From Amycolatopsis sp. CA-128772 (GTDB taxonomy: Bacteria; Actinomycetota; Actinomycetes; Mycobacteriales; Pseudonocardiaceae): a stretch of 64,000 bases of DNA. The notes beneath the pieces were generated by a model that did not search any database, was not told the origin of the DNA, and was given only the letters and a program-made list of their open reading frames with translations. Position numbers and translations under genes: made by a program. Below, piece by piece: positions 16,441 through 23,764 of this stretch. Position 1 is the first letter of the stretch. Each line of letters opens with the position of its first letter. The DNA lies in contig NZ_PPHG01000097.1 of the NCBI RefSeq assembly GCF_002904295.1, positions 62,001 through 126,000 of the forward strand. Direction: 5' to 3'.

Positions 16441-16469
16441 TTGCGCAACCCGCCGCAACCCGTTACTGT
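16441..16469 (+). promoter_or_regulatory. Sigma-70-type promoter of rpfB
   Basis: TTGCGC (16441-16446), a 17-base spacer, then TACTGT (16464-16469). This leaves an approximately 100-base untranslated leader before the GTG at 16576. The leader contains an imperfect inverted repeat of GAGAC and GTCTC around 16531-16558. Confidence 0.5.
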
Positions 16470-16575
16470 CCCGTGATCGTGCCGGTCGGACCTGCGTTCA
16501 GCAGTTGCCGATCGTCACGCCCAGTCGTAGAGACGGCGCCCCCGACCGTCGTCTCGTGAAAGGGAACGATCCCCG

Positions 16576-18000
16576 GTGACAGGTAGCAGACAGGCTGGAG
16601 CGCGCTCCGCCGTCCTCGAACGCAGTCATTTCGAGGACACGGCATACGGCCAGCTCGACTTCTCCGACGACCCGAACATCACGCAGCAGGACATCCTCGC
16701 CGCGCTCGGCCCCGATGCCGACGCGATGATGGCCGAGATGGACGTCGACGTCGACGAGCTGATCCGGCTGATCAACGCCGAGACGACGTACCTGCCGCCG
16801 ATCGTCATCCCGGACGGCCTCGAGGAGGACCGCACCGCTTCCCCCGAAGCGCGCCGTGCGGCTCTGGACGAGGGGCTCCGCCAGACGACCAAGGTCTGGA
16901 AGCGCCGGTTCCTCAAGGGCGCCGTCCTCAGCGTGATGATCAGCGTCGCCGGTGGCGGCGCGGCTGCGCTGGCGATGAACAAGAGCATCACCGTCGACGT
17001 CGACGGCCACCAGCAGACCGTGCACTCCTTCGGCGACACCGTCGGCGAGGTGCTCGAGGACGCGGGCCTGTCGGTCGGCGCGCACGACTCGCTCTCCCCC
17101 TCCCCGCAGGCGGAGGTCGGCGACGGCGGCGTCATCAAGCTCGAGCGCGGCCGCCAGCTCAAGATGGTCGTCGACGGCGCGGAGCACACCTCCTGGGTGC
17201 GCGCGACCCACCTCGGCGACGCGCTGGGCCAGCTCGGCATGACCGGGCTGGACAAGCCCGGCACGTGGATGTCGATGCCGAAGGACGGCGAGCTGCCCCT
17301 GCAGGGCGCCACCGTCGAGATCAAGACCCTGAAGAACATCACCCTGTTCGACGGCGCCAACGCGCCGAAGCAGGTGAAGACGACGGCCGTCACCACGAAG
17401 GAGTTCCTGGGCGAGTACAAGCTCTCCCTGGGCCCGGAGGACGCCGCCGAGGGTGGTCTGGACGTCAAGCTGACCGACGGCGCCGAGGTCCACATCAGCC
17501 GCACCGGCGTCTCGACGGTCACGCAGAAGGAGACCATCGCCCCGCCCGAGCAGCGCGTCGACGACCCGGACCTGGACAAGGGCAAGACCAGCGTCGAGGA
17601 CCCGGGCGCGCCCGGCGAGAAGATGGTGACCTACAAGGTCACGCAGAAGAACGGCAAGGAGGTCGCTCGCGAGAGCGTCTCCGAGCAGGTCATCACCCAG
17701 CCCAAGCCGAAGATCATCCACGTCGGCACGAAGAAGGCCCCGACCCCGGCGATCGGCGACGGCTCCGCGTGGGACCGCATCGCGCAGTGCGAGTCGGGCG
17801 GCAACTGGGCCATCAACACCGGCAACACGTACTACGGCGGCCTCCAGTTCGACAAGCGCACGTGGGACGCCTACGGCGGCGACCAGTACGCGGCGTATCC
17901 GCACCAGGCTTCGCGTGAGCAGCAGATCGCGGTCGCGGAGAAGGTCCGCGACGCCCGCGGTGGGTACAGCGCCTGGCCGGTCTGCGGCAAGAAGGCCTGA
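16576..18000 (+). CDS. rpfB: Resuscitation-promoting factor, DUF348-G5-Rpf architecture
   Basis: 474 residues. A long acidic N-terminus (about 1-113) precedes a single transmembrane segment (about 116-136, after KRRFLKG). Three DUF348 (ubiquitin-like) repeats follow: ITVDVDGHQQTVHSFGDTV, QLKMVVDGAEHTS and NITLFDGANAPKQVKTTA. A G5-type domain comes next (about 315-385), then the C-terminal Rpf lytic-transglycosylase-like domain (about 395-474). That domain has WDRIAQCESGGNW (catalytic Glu) and the second cysteine in WPVCGKKA. It cleaves peptidoglycan outside the cell and supports growth resumption. The ~113-residue cytoplasmic region is much longer than in mycobacterial RpfB. GTG start; a hairpin terminator follows at 18011-18047. 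Confidence 0.95.
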   Translation: MTGSRQAGARSAVLERSHFEDTAYGQLDFSDDPNITQQDILAALGPDADAMMAEMDVDVDELIRLINAETTYLPPIVIPDGLEEDRTASPEARRAALDEGLRQTTKVWKRRFLKGAVLSVMISVAGGGAAALAMNKSITVDVDGHQQTVHSFGDTVGEVLEDAGLSVGAHDSLSPSPQAEVGDGGVIKLERGRQLKMVVDGAEHTSWVRATHLGDALGQLGMTGLDKPGTWMSMPKDGELPLQGATVEIKTLKNITLFDGANAPKQVKTTAVTTKEFLGEYKLSLGPEDAAEGGLDVKLTDGAEVHISRTGVSTVTQKETIAPPEQRVDDPDLDKGKTSVEDPGAPGEKMVTYKVTQKNGKEVARESVSEQVITQPKPKIIHVGTKKAPTPAIGDGSAWDRIAQCESGGNWAINTGNTYYGGLQFDKRTWDAYGGDQYAAYPHQASREQQIAVAEKVRDARGGYSAWPVCGKKA

Positions 18001-18010
18001 CAGCTCTCCC

Positions 18011-18047
18011 GAACCGGCCCCCGTCCCACGTGGACAGGGGCCGGTTC
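18011..18047 (+). terminator. Hairpin terminator after rpfB
   Basis: GAACCGGCCCC (18011-18021) and GGGGCCGGTTC (18037-18047) are perfect 11-bp arms, with an inner GTCC/GGAC pairing in the loop. No T-run follows, as is common for GC-rich actinobacteria. Confidence 0.7.
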
Positions 18048-18055
18048 GCGTGCCC

Positions 18056-18118
18056 CGAACCGACCCTCCGGGTACGCGAACCGACCGTCCAGGTGCGCGA
18101 ACCGACCGCCTGGGTACG
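18056..18118 (+). repeat. Three tandem 21-bp repeats before ksgA
   Basis: Copies at 18056-18076, 18077-18097 and 18098-18118 share the core CGAACCGACC followed by a degenerate GGTRCG end. The last copy supplies the first four bases of the TACGCT -10 box of ksgA. Function is unknown. Confidence 0.75.
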
Positions 18119-18120
18119 CT
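18115..18120 (+). promoter_or_regulatory. -10 box of ksgA
   Basis: TACGCT, 6 bases before the GTG start at 18127. It overlaps the end of the third 21-bp repeat. Leaderless arrangement. Confidence 0.4.
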
Positions 18121-18126
18121 CATCCG

Positions 18127-18963
18127 GTGGTTGAACTGCTGGGACCGGCCGAAATCCGCGGGCTGGCGGCCGAACTCGACGTGCGGCCGACCAAGAAGCT
18201 CGGGCAGAACTTCGTGCACGATCCCAACACGGTCCGCCGGATCGTCGAACTCGCCGGGATCACGCCCGGCGACGTCGTCCTCGAGGTCGGGCCCGGGCTC
18301 GGGTCGCTGACCCTCGGGCTGCTCGCCACCGGCGCGCGGGTCGTCGCCGTCGAGATCGACCCCAAGCTCGCCGAGCGGCTGCCGAAGACCGTCGCCGAAC
18401 GCGGGCCCGAAGTGGCCGGGAACCTCACCGTCGTCGGAGCCGACGCCCTGCGCGTCACGCGCGAGGAGCTGGGCGAGCCGACCGCGCTGGTCGCCAACCT
18501 GCCGTACAACGTCGCCGTGCCGGTCGTGCTGCACCTGCTGGCCGAGGTGCCCTCGCTCCGGACGGGCCTCGTCATGGTCCAGACCGAGGTGGCCGACCGG
18601 ATGGCCGCCGGCCCGGGCAGCCGGATCTACGGCGTCCCGAGCGTCAAGCTCGCCTGGTACGGCCCGGCACGCAAGGTCGCCGCCGTGCCACGCTCGGTGT
18701 TCTGGCCGGTGCCGAACGTCGATTCCGCGCTCGTCGCGTTCGAACGCGCCGGCACGACGGCGTCCGACGACCGGGACCGGCTCTTCGGGCTGGTGGACGC
18801 CGCGTTCTCACAACGCAGGAAGACCCTTCGCGCCGCGCTTGCCGGCTGGGCCGGCTCGGCCGAGCGGGCCGGCGAACTGCTGGCCGCCGCCGGGATCGAC
18901 CCCCGGACCCGCGGTGAGCAGCTCGGCGTGCACGACTTCGCCCGGCTCGCGGCCGTGCGCTGA
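18127..18963 (+). CDS. ksgA: 16S rRNA (adenine1518/1519-N6)-dimethyltransferase
   Basis: 278 residues, RsmA/KsgA, which dimethylates two adjacent adenines in helix 45 of 16S rRNA. SAM motif I is VVLEVGPGLGSLTLGLL, preceded by KKLGQNFVHDPNTVRRIV, which is diagnostic for this family. The catalytic NLPYN motif is present (ALVANLPYNVAVPVV). AFSQRRKTLRAAL lies in the C-terminal helical domain. The GTG follows a TACGCT -10 box by six bases. It lies between rpfB and ispE as in M. tuberculosis (Rv1009-Rv1011), with metN inserted before ispE. Confidence 0.96.
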   Translation: MVELLGPAEIRGLAAELDVRPTKKLGQNFVHDPNTVRRIVELAGITPGDVVLEVGPGLGSLTLGLLATGARVVAVEIDPKLAERLPKTVAERGPEVAGNLTVVGADALRVTREELGEPTALVANLPYNVAVPVVLHLLAEVPSLRTGLVMVQTEVADRMAAGPGSRIYGVPSVKLAWYGPARKVAAVPRSVFWPVPNVDSALVAFERAGTTASDDRDRLFGLVDAAFSQRRKTLRAALAGWAGSAERAGELLAAAGIDPRTRGEQLGVHDFARLAAVR

Positions 18964-19091
18964 GAACTCCACAGTGGAGGCGTGAAAATTCCCCCGCTCC
19001 GCCCGTGATCCCGCGATCCGGACACCGCCACTCGTGTGATCTGGGCCAACGGGCTTGCGCTCGCTCCTCGGGATCGGTTTTACTCAGTACG

Positions 19092-19178
19092 TCCATCCCG
19101 AGCGACTGAGAGACCTGGCTCGCCGAAGTCGCAGCAACCACCCTCCACAGGGCAGGTGCTACCGCCAGGACCGATGGA
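19092..19178 (+). ncRNA. SAM-I (S-box) type riboswitch upstream of metN
   Basis: The conserved core is readable: GAGCGACTGAGAGACCTGGC, then GCAGCAACCACCCT, CAGGGCAGGTGCTA and CCAGGACCGATGGA. P1 is formed by TCCATC (19092-19097) and GATGGA (19173-19178). P3 is a short hairpin with CCCT/AGGG arms. The GCAACC and GGTGCTA elements are the signature of S-box RNAs that bind S-adenosylmethionine. The downstream gene encodes MetN, a methionine-uptake ATPase, which fits the usual regulon. A hairpin followed by GTTTT at 19349-19380 may be the expression platform. SAM-I rather than SAM-IV is judged by eye. Confidence 0.85.
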
Positions 19179-19348
19179 GGCCGTTTTCGATGAAGAGGGT
19201 AGCCCGCCCCCTGCTCCTGACCAGGCGTCGCGTCGTCGACGAAGGCCGCCGCTCCGTGACCGCATGTCGGCGCTCCAGCTGAGCTAGCCCCTGCCGGTTC
19301 ACCCTTCTTCACGCACCGTCCACAACGGACGGACCTTCGCCTGCGGCC

Positions 19349-19380
19349 GGGCGCGCCCACGAGCGGCGGCGCCCCGTTTT
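19349..19380 (+). terminator. Candidate riboswitch-controlled terminator before metN
   Basis: GGGCGC (19349-19354) pairs with GCGCCC (19369-19374), followed by CGTTTT, ending 11 bases before the metN GTG. A weaker CCGTCC/GGACGG hairpin lies just upstream. About 170 bases separate this from the SAM aptamer, and that stretch contains a possible 37-codon reading frame (19174-19287) without other support. Confidence 0.45.
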
Positions 19381-19391
19381 CTGGAGCCTTC

Positions 19392-20405
19392 GTGATCACC
19401 GTCGAAAACCTGTCCAAATCCTTTGCTGCCAACGGAAACTCGGTCCTCGCCCTGCGGGACGTGAGCGTCGACGTCCAGGCCGGTTCGCTGTTCGGCGTGG
19501 TCGGCCCCGCCGGTTCGGGCAAGTCCGTCCTGGCTCGTTGCATCGCGCTGCAGGAGCGCCCCGACCGCGGTGTCGTCCGGCTCGACGGCCTCAACACGGG
19601 CACCCTCGACGGCCGCCGCCTCCGCGAAATCCGCCGTCAGCTCGGCGTCGTGTCCACGAAGCCGGAGCTGATCGCCGAACGCACCATCGCCGGCAACATC
19701 GCTTCCCCGCTCGAGCAGCTCGGCGTCGACGGCCCGCAGCGCCGCAGCCGGGTCGGCTCGCTGCTCGACCTCGTCGGCCTGACCCCGCGCGCCGCGCAGC
19801 GGCCCGGTGAGCTGTCCGCCGGTCAGCTCCGCCGCGTCGCGGTGGCGAAGGCCCTGGCGGCGGCCCCCGCGGTGCTGCTCGCCGACGACCCGACCGCCGG
19901 CATCGACCCGGAGGAGGCCGGCGCGGTGCTCACCGTCCTCGACCGGGCCCGGTCCGAGCTCGGCGTCACGGTCGTCGTCACGACGCCGGACGCGGGCGTG
20001 GTCCGCCGGGTCTGCGACGACGTCGCGGTGCTGGAGGACGGCACGATCATCGAGCGCGGCACGGTCCTCGACCTCATCTCCGATCCCACGAGCCGCACGG
20101 CGCAGGCGCTGCTGCCGGCCATCGAGACGACCCGCGCGCAGGTGGCGCGCTACGACCGCTCGGCCGACGTCGTGCTGGTCGGCTTCGCCTCGGTCGGTGC
20201 GCTGCTGCCCGAGGCTGCGGGCCGGTTCGACGTCGAGTTCGCCACCATCGGCGGCGGCCTGACCCGCATCGGCGACACCCCGGTCGGCCGCTTCCGCCTC
20301 GGCGTCCGCGGCGAGCGGGCCGACGCGGCGCTGGCCTGGGTCGCCGAGCGCGGCGGCCACGTCACGCACACCGCGCGCGGCCCGCAGGGTGTCGCGGCTG
20401 CCTGA
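19392..20405 (+). CDS. metN: Methionine ABC transporter ATP-binding protein with NIL domain
   Basis: 337 residues. Walker A is GPAGSGKS near residue 38, the signature LSAGQLRRVAVAKAL, Walker B VLLADDPTAGIDPEEAG and the switch region VVVTTPDAGVVRRVCD. Compared with typical ATPases the signature is LSAGQ and the H-loop His is Asp, both departures. The C-terminal ~75 residues form the NIL (ACT-like) methionine-sensing domain of MetN. No metI or metQ lies nearby, so the transporter partners are elsewhere or this is an orphan. GTG start with CTGGAG just upstream, behind a SAM riboswitch. Low intracellular SAM should raise expression. Confidence 0.82.
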   Translation: MITVENLSKSFAANGNSVLALRDVSVDVQAGSLFGVVGPAGSGKSVLARCIALQERPDRGVVRLDGLNTGTLDGRRLREIRRQLGVVSTKPELIAERTIAGNIASPLEQLGVDGPQRRSRVGSLLDLVGLTPRAAQRPGELSAGQLRRVAVAKALAAAPAVLLADDPTAGIDPEEAGAVLTVLDRARSELGVTVVVTTPDAGVVRRVCDDVAVLEDGTIIERGTVLDLISDPTSRTAQALLPAIETTRAQVARYDRSADVVLVGFASVGALLPEAAGRFDVEFATIGGGLTRIGDTPVGRFRLGVRGERADAALAWVAERGGHVTHTARGPQGVAAA

Positions 20406-20435
20406 TCCCGGCTGCCTGATCCGTAGCCCCAAGCG

Positions 20436-20574
20436 CCCCAATGTGGCGTTGGGTGCGCTGGACGCACCGAACGCCACATTGGGTGCGCTGGACGCACCGA
20501 ACGCCGCGTTGGGTGCGTTGGATGCACCGAACGCCGCGTTGGGTGCGTCAGATGCACCCAACGCCACATTGGGG
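20436..20574. repeat. Four 30-bp tandem repeats bounded by an 18-bp inverted repeat
   Basis: Units start at 20451, 20481, 20511 and 20541, each beginning GGGTGCG and ending in GCCACATT or GCCGCGTT. Each unit contains the inverted repeat GGTGCG/CGCACC (degenerate in later copies). The array is bounded by CCCCAATGTGGCGTTGGG (20436-20453) and its exact reverse complement (20557-20574). The whole block can fold into a long cruciform or RNA hairpin. It lies between the metN stop and the ispE promoter, so it may act as a terminator or insulator. Confidence 0.85.
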
Positions 20575-20590
20575 TGTTTTGGCGGGCACG

Positions 20591-20596
20591 TAGGCT
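20591..20596 (+). promoter_or_regulatory. -10 box of ispE
   Basis: TAGGCT, 6 bases before the GTG at 20603, directly downstream of the repeat array. Leaderless arrangement. Confidence 0.45.
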
Positions 20597-20602
20597 GGTC
20601 GG

Positions 20603-21565
20603 GTGCTCGCCGTAGTTCCGCCCCCAGTCACCGTCCGGGTCCCGGCCAAGGTCAACCTGCACCTTTCGGTCGATGACCTGCGTGAAGACGGTTTCCACGA
20701 GCTGGTGACCGTGTTCCAGGCGCTGTCGCTGACCGACGAGGTGACCGTCGCGGTCACCGAAGAGCCCGGCATCGAGGTCTACGGCGAGGGGGAGGGCTCG
20801 GTCCCGACCGGCCCGGAAAACCTGGCCTGGCGGGCCGTCGAAGCGCTGGCCGCGCACGTCGGGCGCGCCGGCGAGCCGAAGGTGCGGGTGGTGCTGCGCA
20901 AGGGCATCCCGGTCGCCGGCGGCATGGCGGGCGGCAGCGCCGACGCGGCGGCGACGCTGGTCGGGCTGGCGAGCCTGTGGAACCTCGACGTCACCCGCGA
21001 CGAGCTGGCCGAAATCGCCGCCGGCCTGGGCAGCGACGTCCCGTTCGCGCTCTACGGCGGCACCGCGCTGGGCACCGGCCGCGGCGAGCAGCTGGTCCCG
21101 GTGCTGTCGCGGCACACGTTCCACTGGGTGCTGGCCTTCGCCGCCGAAGGGCTGTCGACGCCGAAGGTGTTCGGCGAACTGGACCGCCTGCGCGCGGCGG
21201 GCAACCCGCCCCGGATCGGCTCGCACACGCCGGTCGTCGAGGCGCTGGCCTCCGGCGACCCGCGCCAGCTGGCCCTGCTGCTGGGCAACGACCTGCAGGC
21301 GGCGGCGGTCTCGCTGCGGCCCGACCTGCGCCGCACGCTCCGCGCGGGCGTCAACGCGGGCGCGCTCGCGGGCACGGTGTCCGGCTCCGGCCCGACGTGC
21401 GCGTTCCTCTGCGAGAACGGGCAGTCGGCGGTGGAGGTCGCGGCCGAGCTGTCGGGCGCGGGCGTCTGCCGGACGGTCCGCGTGGCCCACGGCCCGGTCC
21501 CCGGCGCCCGCGTCGTCGGCGGCGACGACGCACCCCGCCCGGCGTCCCCGCGGGTGCACGCATGA
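20603..21565 (+). CDS. ispE: 4-diphosphocytidyl-2-C-methyl-D-erythritol kinase
   Basis: 320 residues, a GHMP-family kinase of the non-mevalonate isoprenoid pathway. It phosphorylates CDP-methylerythritol. N-terminal VRVPAKVNLHLSV is the IspE signature, the ATP loop is PVAGGMAGGSADAAATL near residue 103, and GLGSDVPFALYGGTALGTGRGE follows. GTVSGSGPTCAFLC is the C-terminal GHMP motif. GTG start immediately after a TAGGCT box. The stop overlaps the start of the ASCH gene (ATGA), so the two are translationally coupled. Confidence 0.95.
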   Translation: MLAVVPPPVTVRVPAKVNLHLSVDDLREDGFHELVTVFQALSLTDEVTVAVTEEPGIEVYGEGEGSVPTGPENLAWRAVEALAAHVGRAGEPKVRVVLRKGIPVAGGMAGGSADAAATLVGLASLWNLDVTRDELAEIAAGLGSDVPFALYGGTALGTGRGEQLVPVLSRHTFHWVLAFAAEGLSTPKVFGELDRLRAAGNPPRIGSHTPVVEALASGDPRQLALLLGNDLQAAAVSLRPDLRRTLRAGVNAGALAGTVSGSGPTCAFLCENGQSAVEVAAELSGAGVCRTVRVAHGPVPGARVVGGDDAPRPASPRVHA

Positions 21566-21969
21566 AGCACGCCGAGTTCGCGTTCCCCGGCCCGCTGCGC
21601 GACAAGCTGGTCGCGGCGATCCTGCGCGGGGAAAAGACGTCGACCACCGGCCTGGTCGCCGAATACGAGAAGTACGGCGAAGAACTGCCCGTCGCCGGCG
21701 AGCGCGAGCTGATGATCGACTCGGCGGGCGAAGGGGTCGCGGTGCTCGAAACCACCGACGTGCGCGTCCTGCCGCTGTCCGAAGTGGACTTGCAGCACGC
21801 GCTCGACGAGGGCGAGGGCTTCACGAGCGTCGCCGAATGGCGCGCCGACCACACGGACTACTGGCAGAGCACGGAAATGCGCGCAGCCATGGAAGATCCG
21901 GAATTCACCGTGGACGACACGACCATGGTCGTGGCGACCCGGTTCGTCATCGTAGAGAGGATCGGCTGA
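21562..21969 (+). CDS. ASCH-domain protein
   Basis: 135 residues matching the ASCH fold, a PUA-like beta-barrel expected to bind RNA or nucleotides. Typical features are the N-terminal FAFPGPLRDKLVAAILRGEKTSTTGLV, which carries the GxKxxT pattern, then VLETTDVRVLPLSEVD. The helix WRADHTDYWQ and the closing VVATRFVIVERI are also typical. The start overlaps the ispE stop as ATGA. The ABC-F gene begins 4 bases after its stop. Molecular function is unknown; bacterial ASCH proteins include an amidohydrolase acting on N4-acetylcytidine, so a nucleoside role is possible. Confidence 0.8.
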   Translation: MKHAEFAFPGPLRDKLVAAILRGEKTSTTGLVAEYEKYGEELPVAGERELMIDSAGEGVAVLETTDVRVLPLSEVDLQHALDEGEGFTSVAEWRADHTDYWQSTEMRAAMEDPEFTVDDTTMVVATRFVIVERIG

Positions 21970-21972
21970 GCA

Positions 21973-23739
21973 GTGGCCAACCTGGTCAACCTGGAGTCGG
22001 TGAGCAAGTCCTACGGGGTTCGCCCGCTGCTGGACGGCGTGTCGCTGGGTGTCGCGGCCGGACAGCGCATCGGCGTCGTCGGCCTCAACGGTGGCGGCAA
22101 GACCACCCTGCTGGAAGTCCTTTCCGGACTCGCCGAGCCGGATTCCGGGCGGGTCAGCCACGTCGGCGGCCTGCGGATGGCCGTGGTCACCCAGCGGACC
22201 GAGCTCCCGGACGGCAGCACGGTCGGCGAGGTCGTGCTCGAACGCTACGGCGCCGAGCACGAATGGGCCGCCGACGCGCGCGTCCGGTCTATTGTGGACG
22301 GTTTGGGCATCACGGCGATCGGGCTCGACACGCCCACCGCGAACCTCTCCGGCGGGGAGCGGCGCCGAGTTTCGCTGGCCGCTGCGCTGACCGGGGAGCT
22401 CGACCTCGTCGTGCTCGACGAACCGACCAACCACCTGGACGTCGAAGGCGTCCAGTGGCTCGCCGACCACTTGCTCACCCGCCGGATCGCGGTCGTGGTC
22501 GTCACGCACGACCGGTGGTTCCTCGACACCGTCGCCACCCTGACGTGGGAGGTCGCGAACGGCCGCGTCGAGCAGTACGAAGGTGGTTACGCCGACTGGA
22601 TCTTCGCCCGCGCCGAGCGCGCGCGGCTGGCGGCGACGGCCGAGGAGAAGCGGCAGAACCTGGCCCGCAAGGAGCTGGCGTGGCTGCGCCGCGGCCCGCA
22701 GGCGCGGTCGTCGAAGCCGCGTTACCGCATCGAGGCGGCGGAAGCGCTGATCGCCGACGTCCCGCCGCCGCGCGATTCCGTCGAGCTGCAGGCGTTCGCC
22801 AAGCGGCGGCTCGGGAAGACCGTGCTGGAGCTGGAAGACACGACGTACCAGGTGGGCGAGCGGACGCTGCTCGACCACGTCACCTGGCGGATCGGGCCGG
22901 GCGACCGGATCGGACTGGTCGGCGTGAACGGCTCGGGCAAGACGTCGCTGCTCAAGCTGCTCGGTGGGGACGTCGAGGGCTCGACCGGCCGGCGCGTCGA
23001 AGGCAAGACGGTCGCGCTCGCGCACTTGCGCCAAGAGCTCGACGACCTGCCCGGCGACCTGCGCGTGCTGCAGGCGATCGAGCAGGTGGCCGGGCGCGTG
23101 GTGTTCGGCAAGCAGGAGATGACCGCCTCCCAGCTGGGCGAGAAGCTCGGTTTCCCGCAGGCGCGCCAGTGGACGCCGGTCGGGGACCTATCGGGTGGCG
23201 AGCGCCGCCGGCTGCAGCTGTGCCGGCTGCTGATGGCCGAGCCGAACGTGCTGCTGCTCGACGAACCGACGAACGACCTGGACATCGACACGCTCCAGCA
23301 GCTGGAGGACCTCCTCGACGGCTGGCCGGGCACGATGGTCGTGGTCTCGCACGACCGCTACCTGGTGGAGCGCGTCTGCGACACGATCGTCGCGCTGTTC
23401 GGCGACGGCCACATCACGCACCTGCCCGGCGGCATCGAGGAGTACCTGAACCGCCGCGCGCTCGCCAAGGAACCGGCGCCCGCGGCGGCCCCGACGGCGG
23501 CCAAGACCGAGGCGAAGAAGTCGGCGGCGGACCTGCGGGCGGCGCAGAAGGAGCTGGGGCGCCTGGAGCGCAAGCTCGACCAGCTGCACGCCAAGGAGGA
23601 GAAGCTGCACGGAGCCTTGCTGGCGGCGGCGACGGAACCGGCGAAGCTGATGGAGCTGAACGCGGAGCTGAAGGGCGTCCAGGGCGAGATCGAAGACGTC
23701 GAAGGACGCTGGCTGGAGACGTCCGAACTGCTGGAGTGA
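21973..23739 (+). CDS. ABC-F family ribosome-associated ATPase
   Basis: 588 residues with two ABC domains and no membrane part. Walker A motifs are VGLNGGGKTT and VGVNGSGKTS, each domain has LSGGERRR, and the Walker B motifs are VVLDEPTNHLD and LLLDEPTNDLD. The interdomain linker contains the basic RKELAWLRRGPQARSSKP, typical of ABC-F factors related to EttA/Uup. The C-terminus (about 500-580) is a charged coiled coil with many Lys/Glu heptads, like the Uup DNA/RNA-binding tail. It probably acts on the ribosome. Antibiotic protection is possible but not indicated. Confidence 0.92.
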   Translation: MANLVNLESVSKSYGVRPLLDGVSLGVAAGQRIGVVGLNGGGKTTLLEVLSGLAEPDSGRVSHVGGLRMAVVTQRTELPDGSTVGEVVLERYGAEHEWAADARVRSIVDGLGITAIGLDTPTANLSGGERRRVSLAAALTGELDLVVLDEPTNHLDVEGVQWLADHLLTRRIAVVVVTHDRWFLDTVATLTWEVANGRVEQYEGGYADWIFARAERARLAATAEEKRQNLARKELAWLRRGPQARSSKPRYRIEAAEALIADVPPPRDSVELQAFAKRRLGKTVLELEDTTYQVGERTLLDHVTWRIGPGDRIGLVGVNGSGKTSLLKLLGGDVEGSTGRRVEGKTVALAHLRQELDDLPGDLRVLQAIEQVAGRVVFGKQEMTASQLGEKLGFPQARQWTPVGDLSGGERRRLQLCRLLMAEPNVLLLDEPTNDLDIDTLQQLEDLLDGWPGTMVVVSHDRYLVERVCDTIVALFGDGHITHLPGGIEEYLNRRALAKEPAPAAAPTAAKTEAKKSAADLRAAQKELGRLERKLDQLHAKEEKLHGALLAAATEPAKLMELNAELKGVQGEIEDVEGRWLETSELLE

Positions 23740-23751
23740 CACAGCTCCCAG

Positions 23752-23757
23752 TAATGT
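23752..23757 (+). promoter_or_regulatory. -10 box of the acyl-AMP ligase gene
   Basis: TAATGT, 7 bases before the ATG at 23765, in the short gap after the ABC-F gene. Leaderless arrangement. Confidence 0.35.
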
Positions 23758-23764
23758 CTGCACC

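Noticed and set aside
19174..19287. 37-codon frame between the SAM aptamer and metN, considered as a leader peptide
   Set aside because: Composition is Arg/Pro-rich without Met runs or a ribosome site. The riboswitch explains the region.
20389..20676. Reading frame with ALGALDAPNA-type decapeptide repeats
   Set aside because: The repeats derive from the 30-bp DNA array with inverted caps. The frame runs into ispE out of phase, so DNA-level structure is the better explanation.
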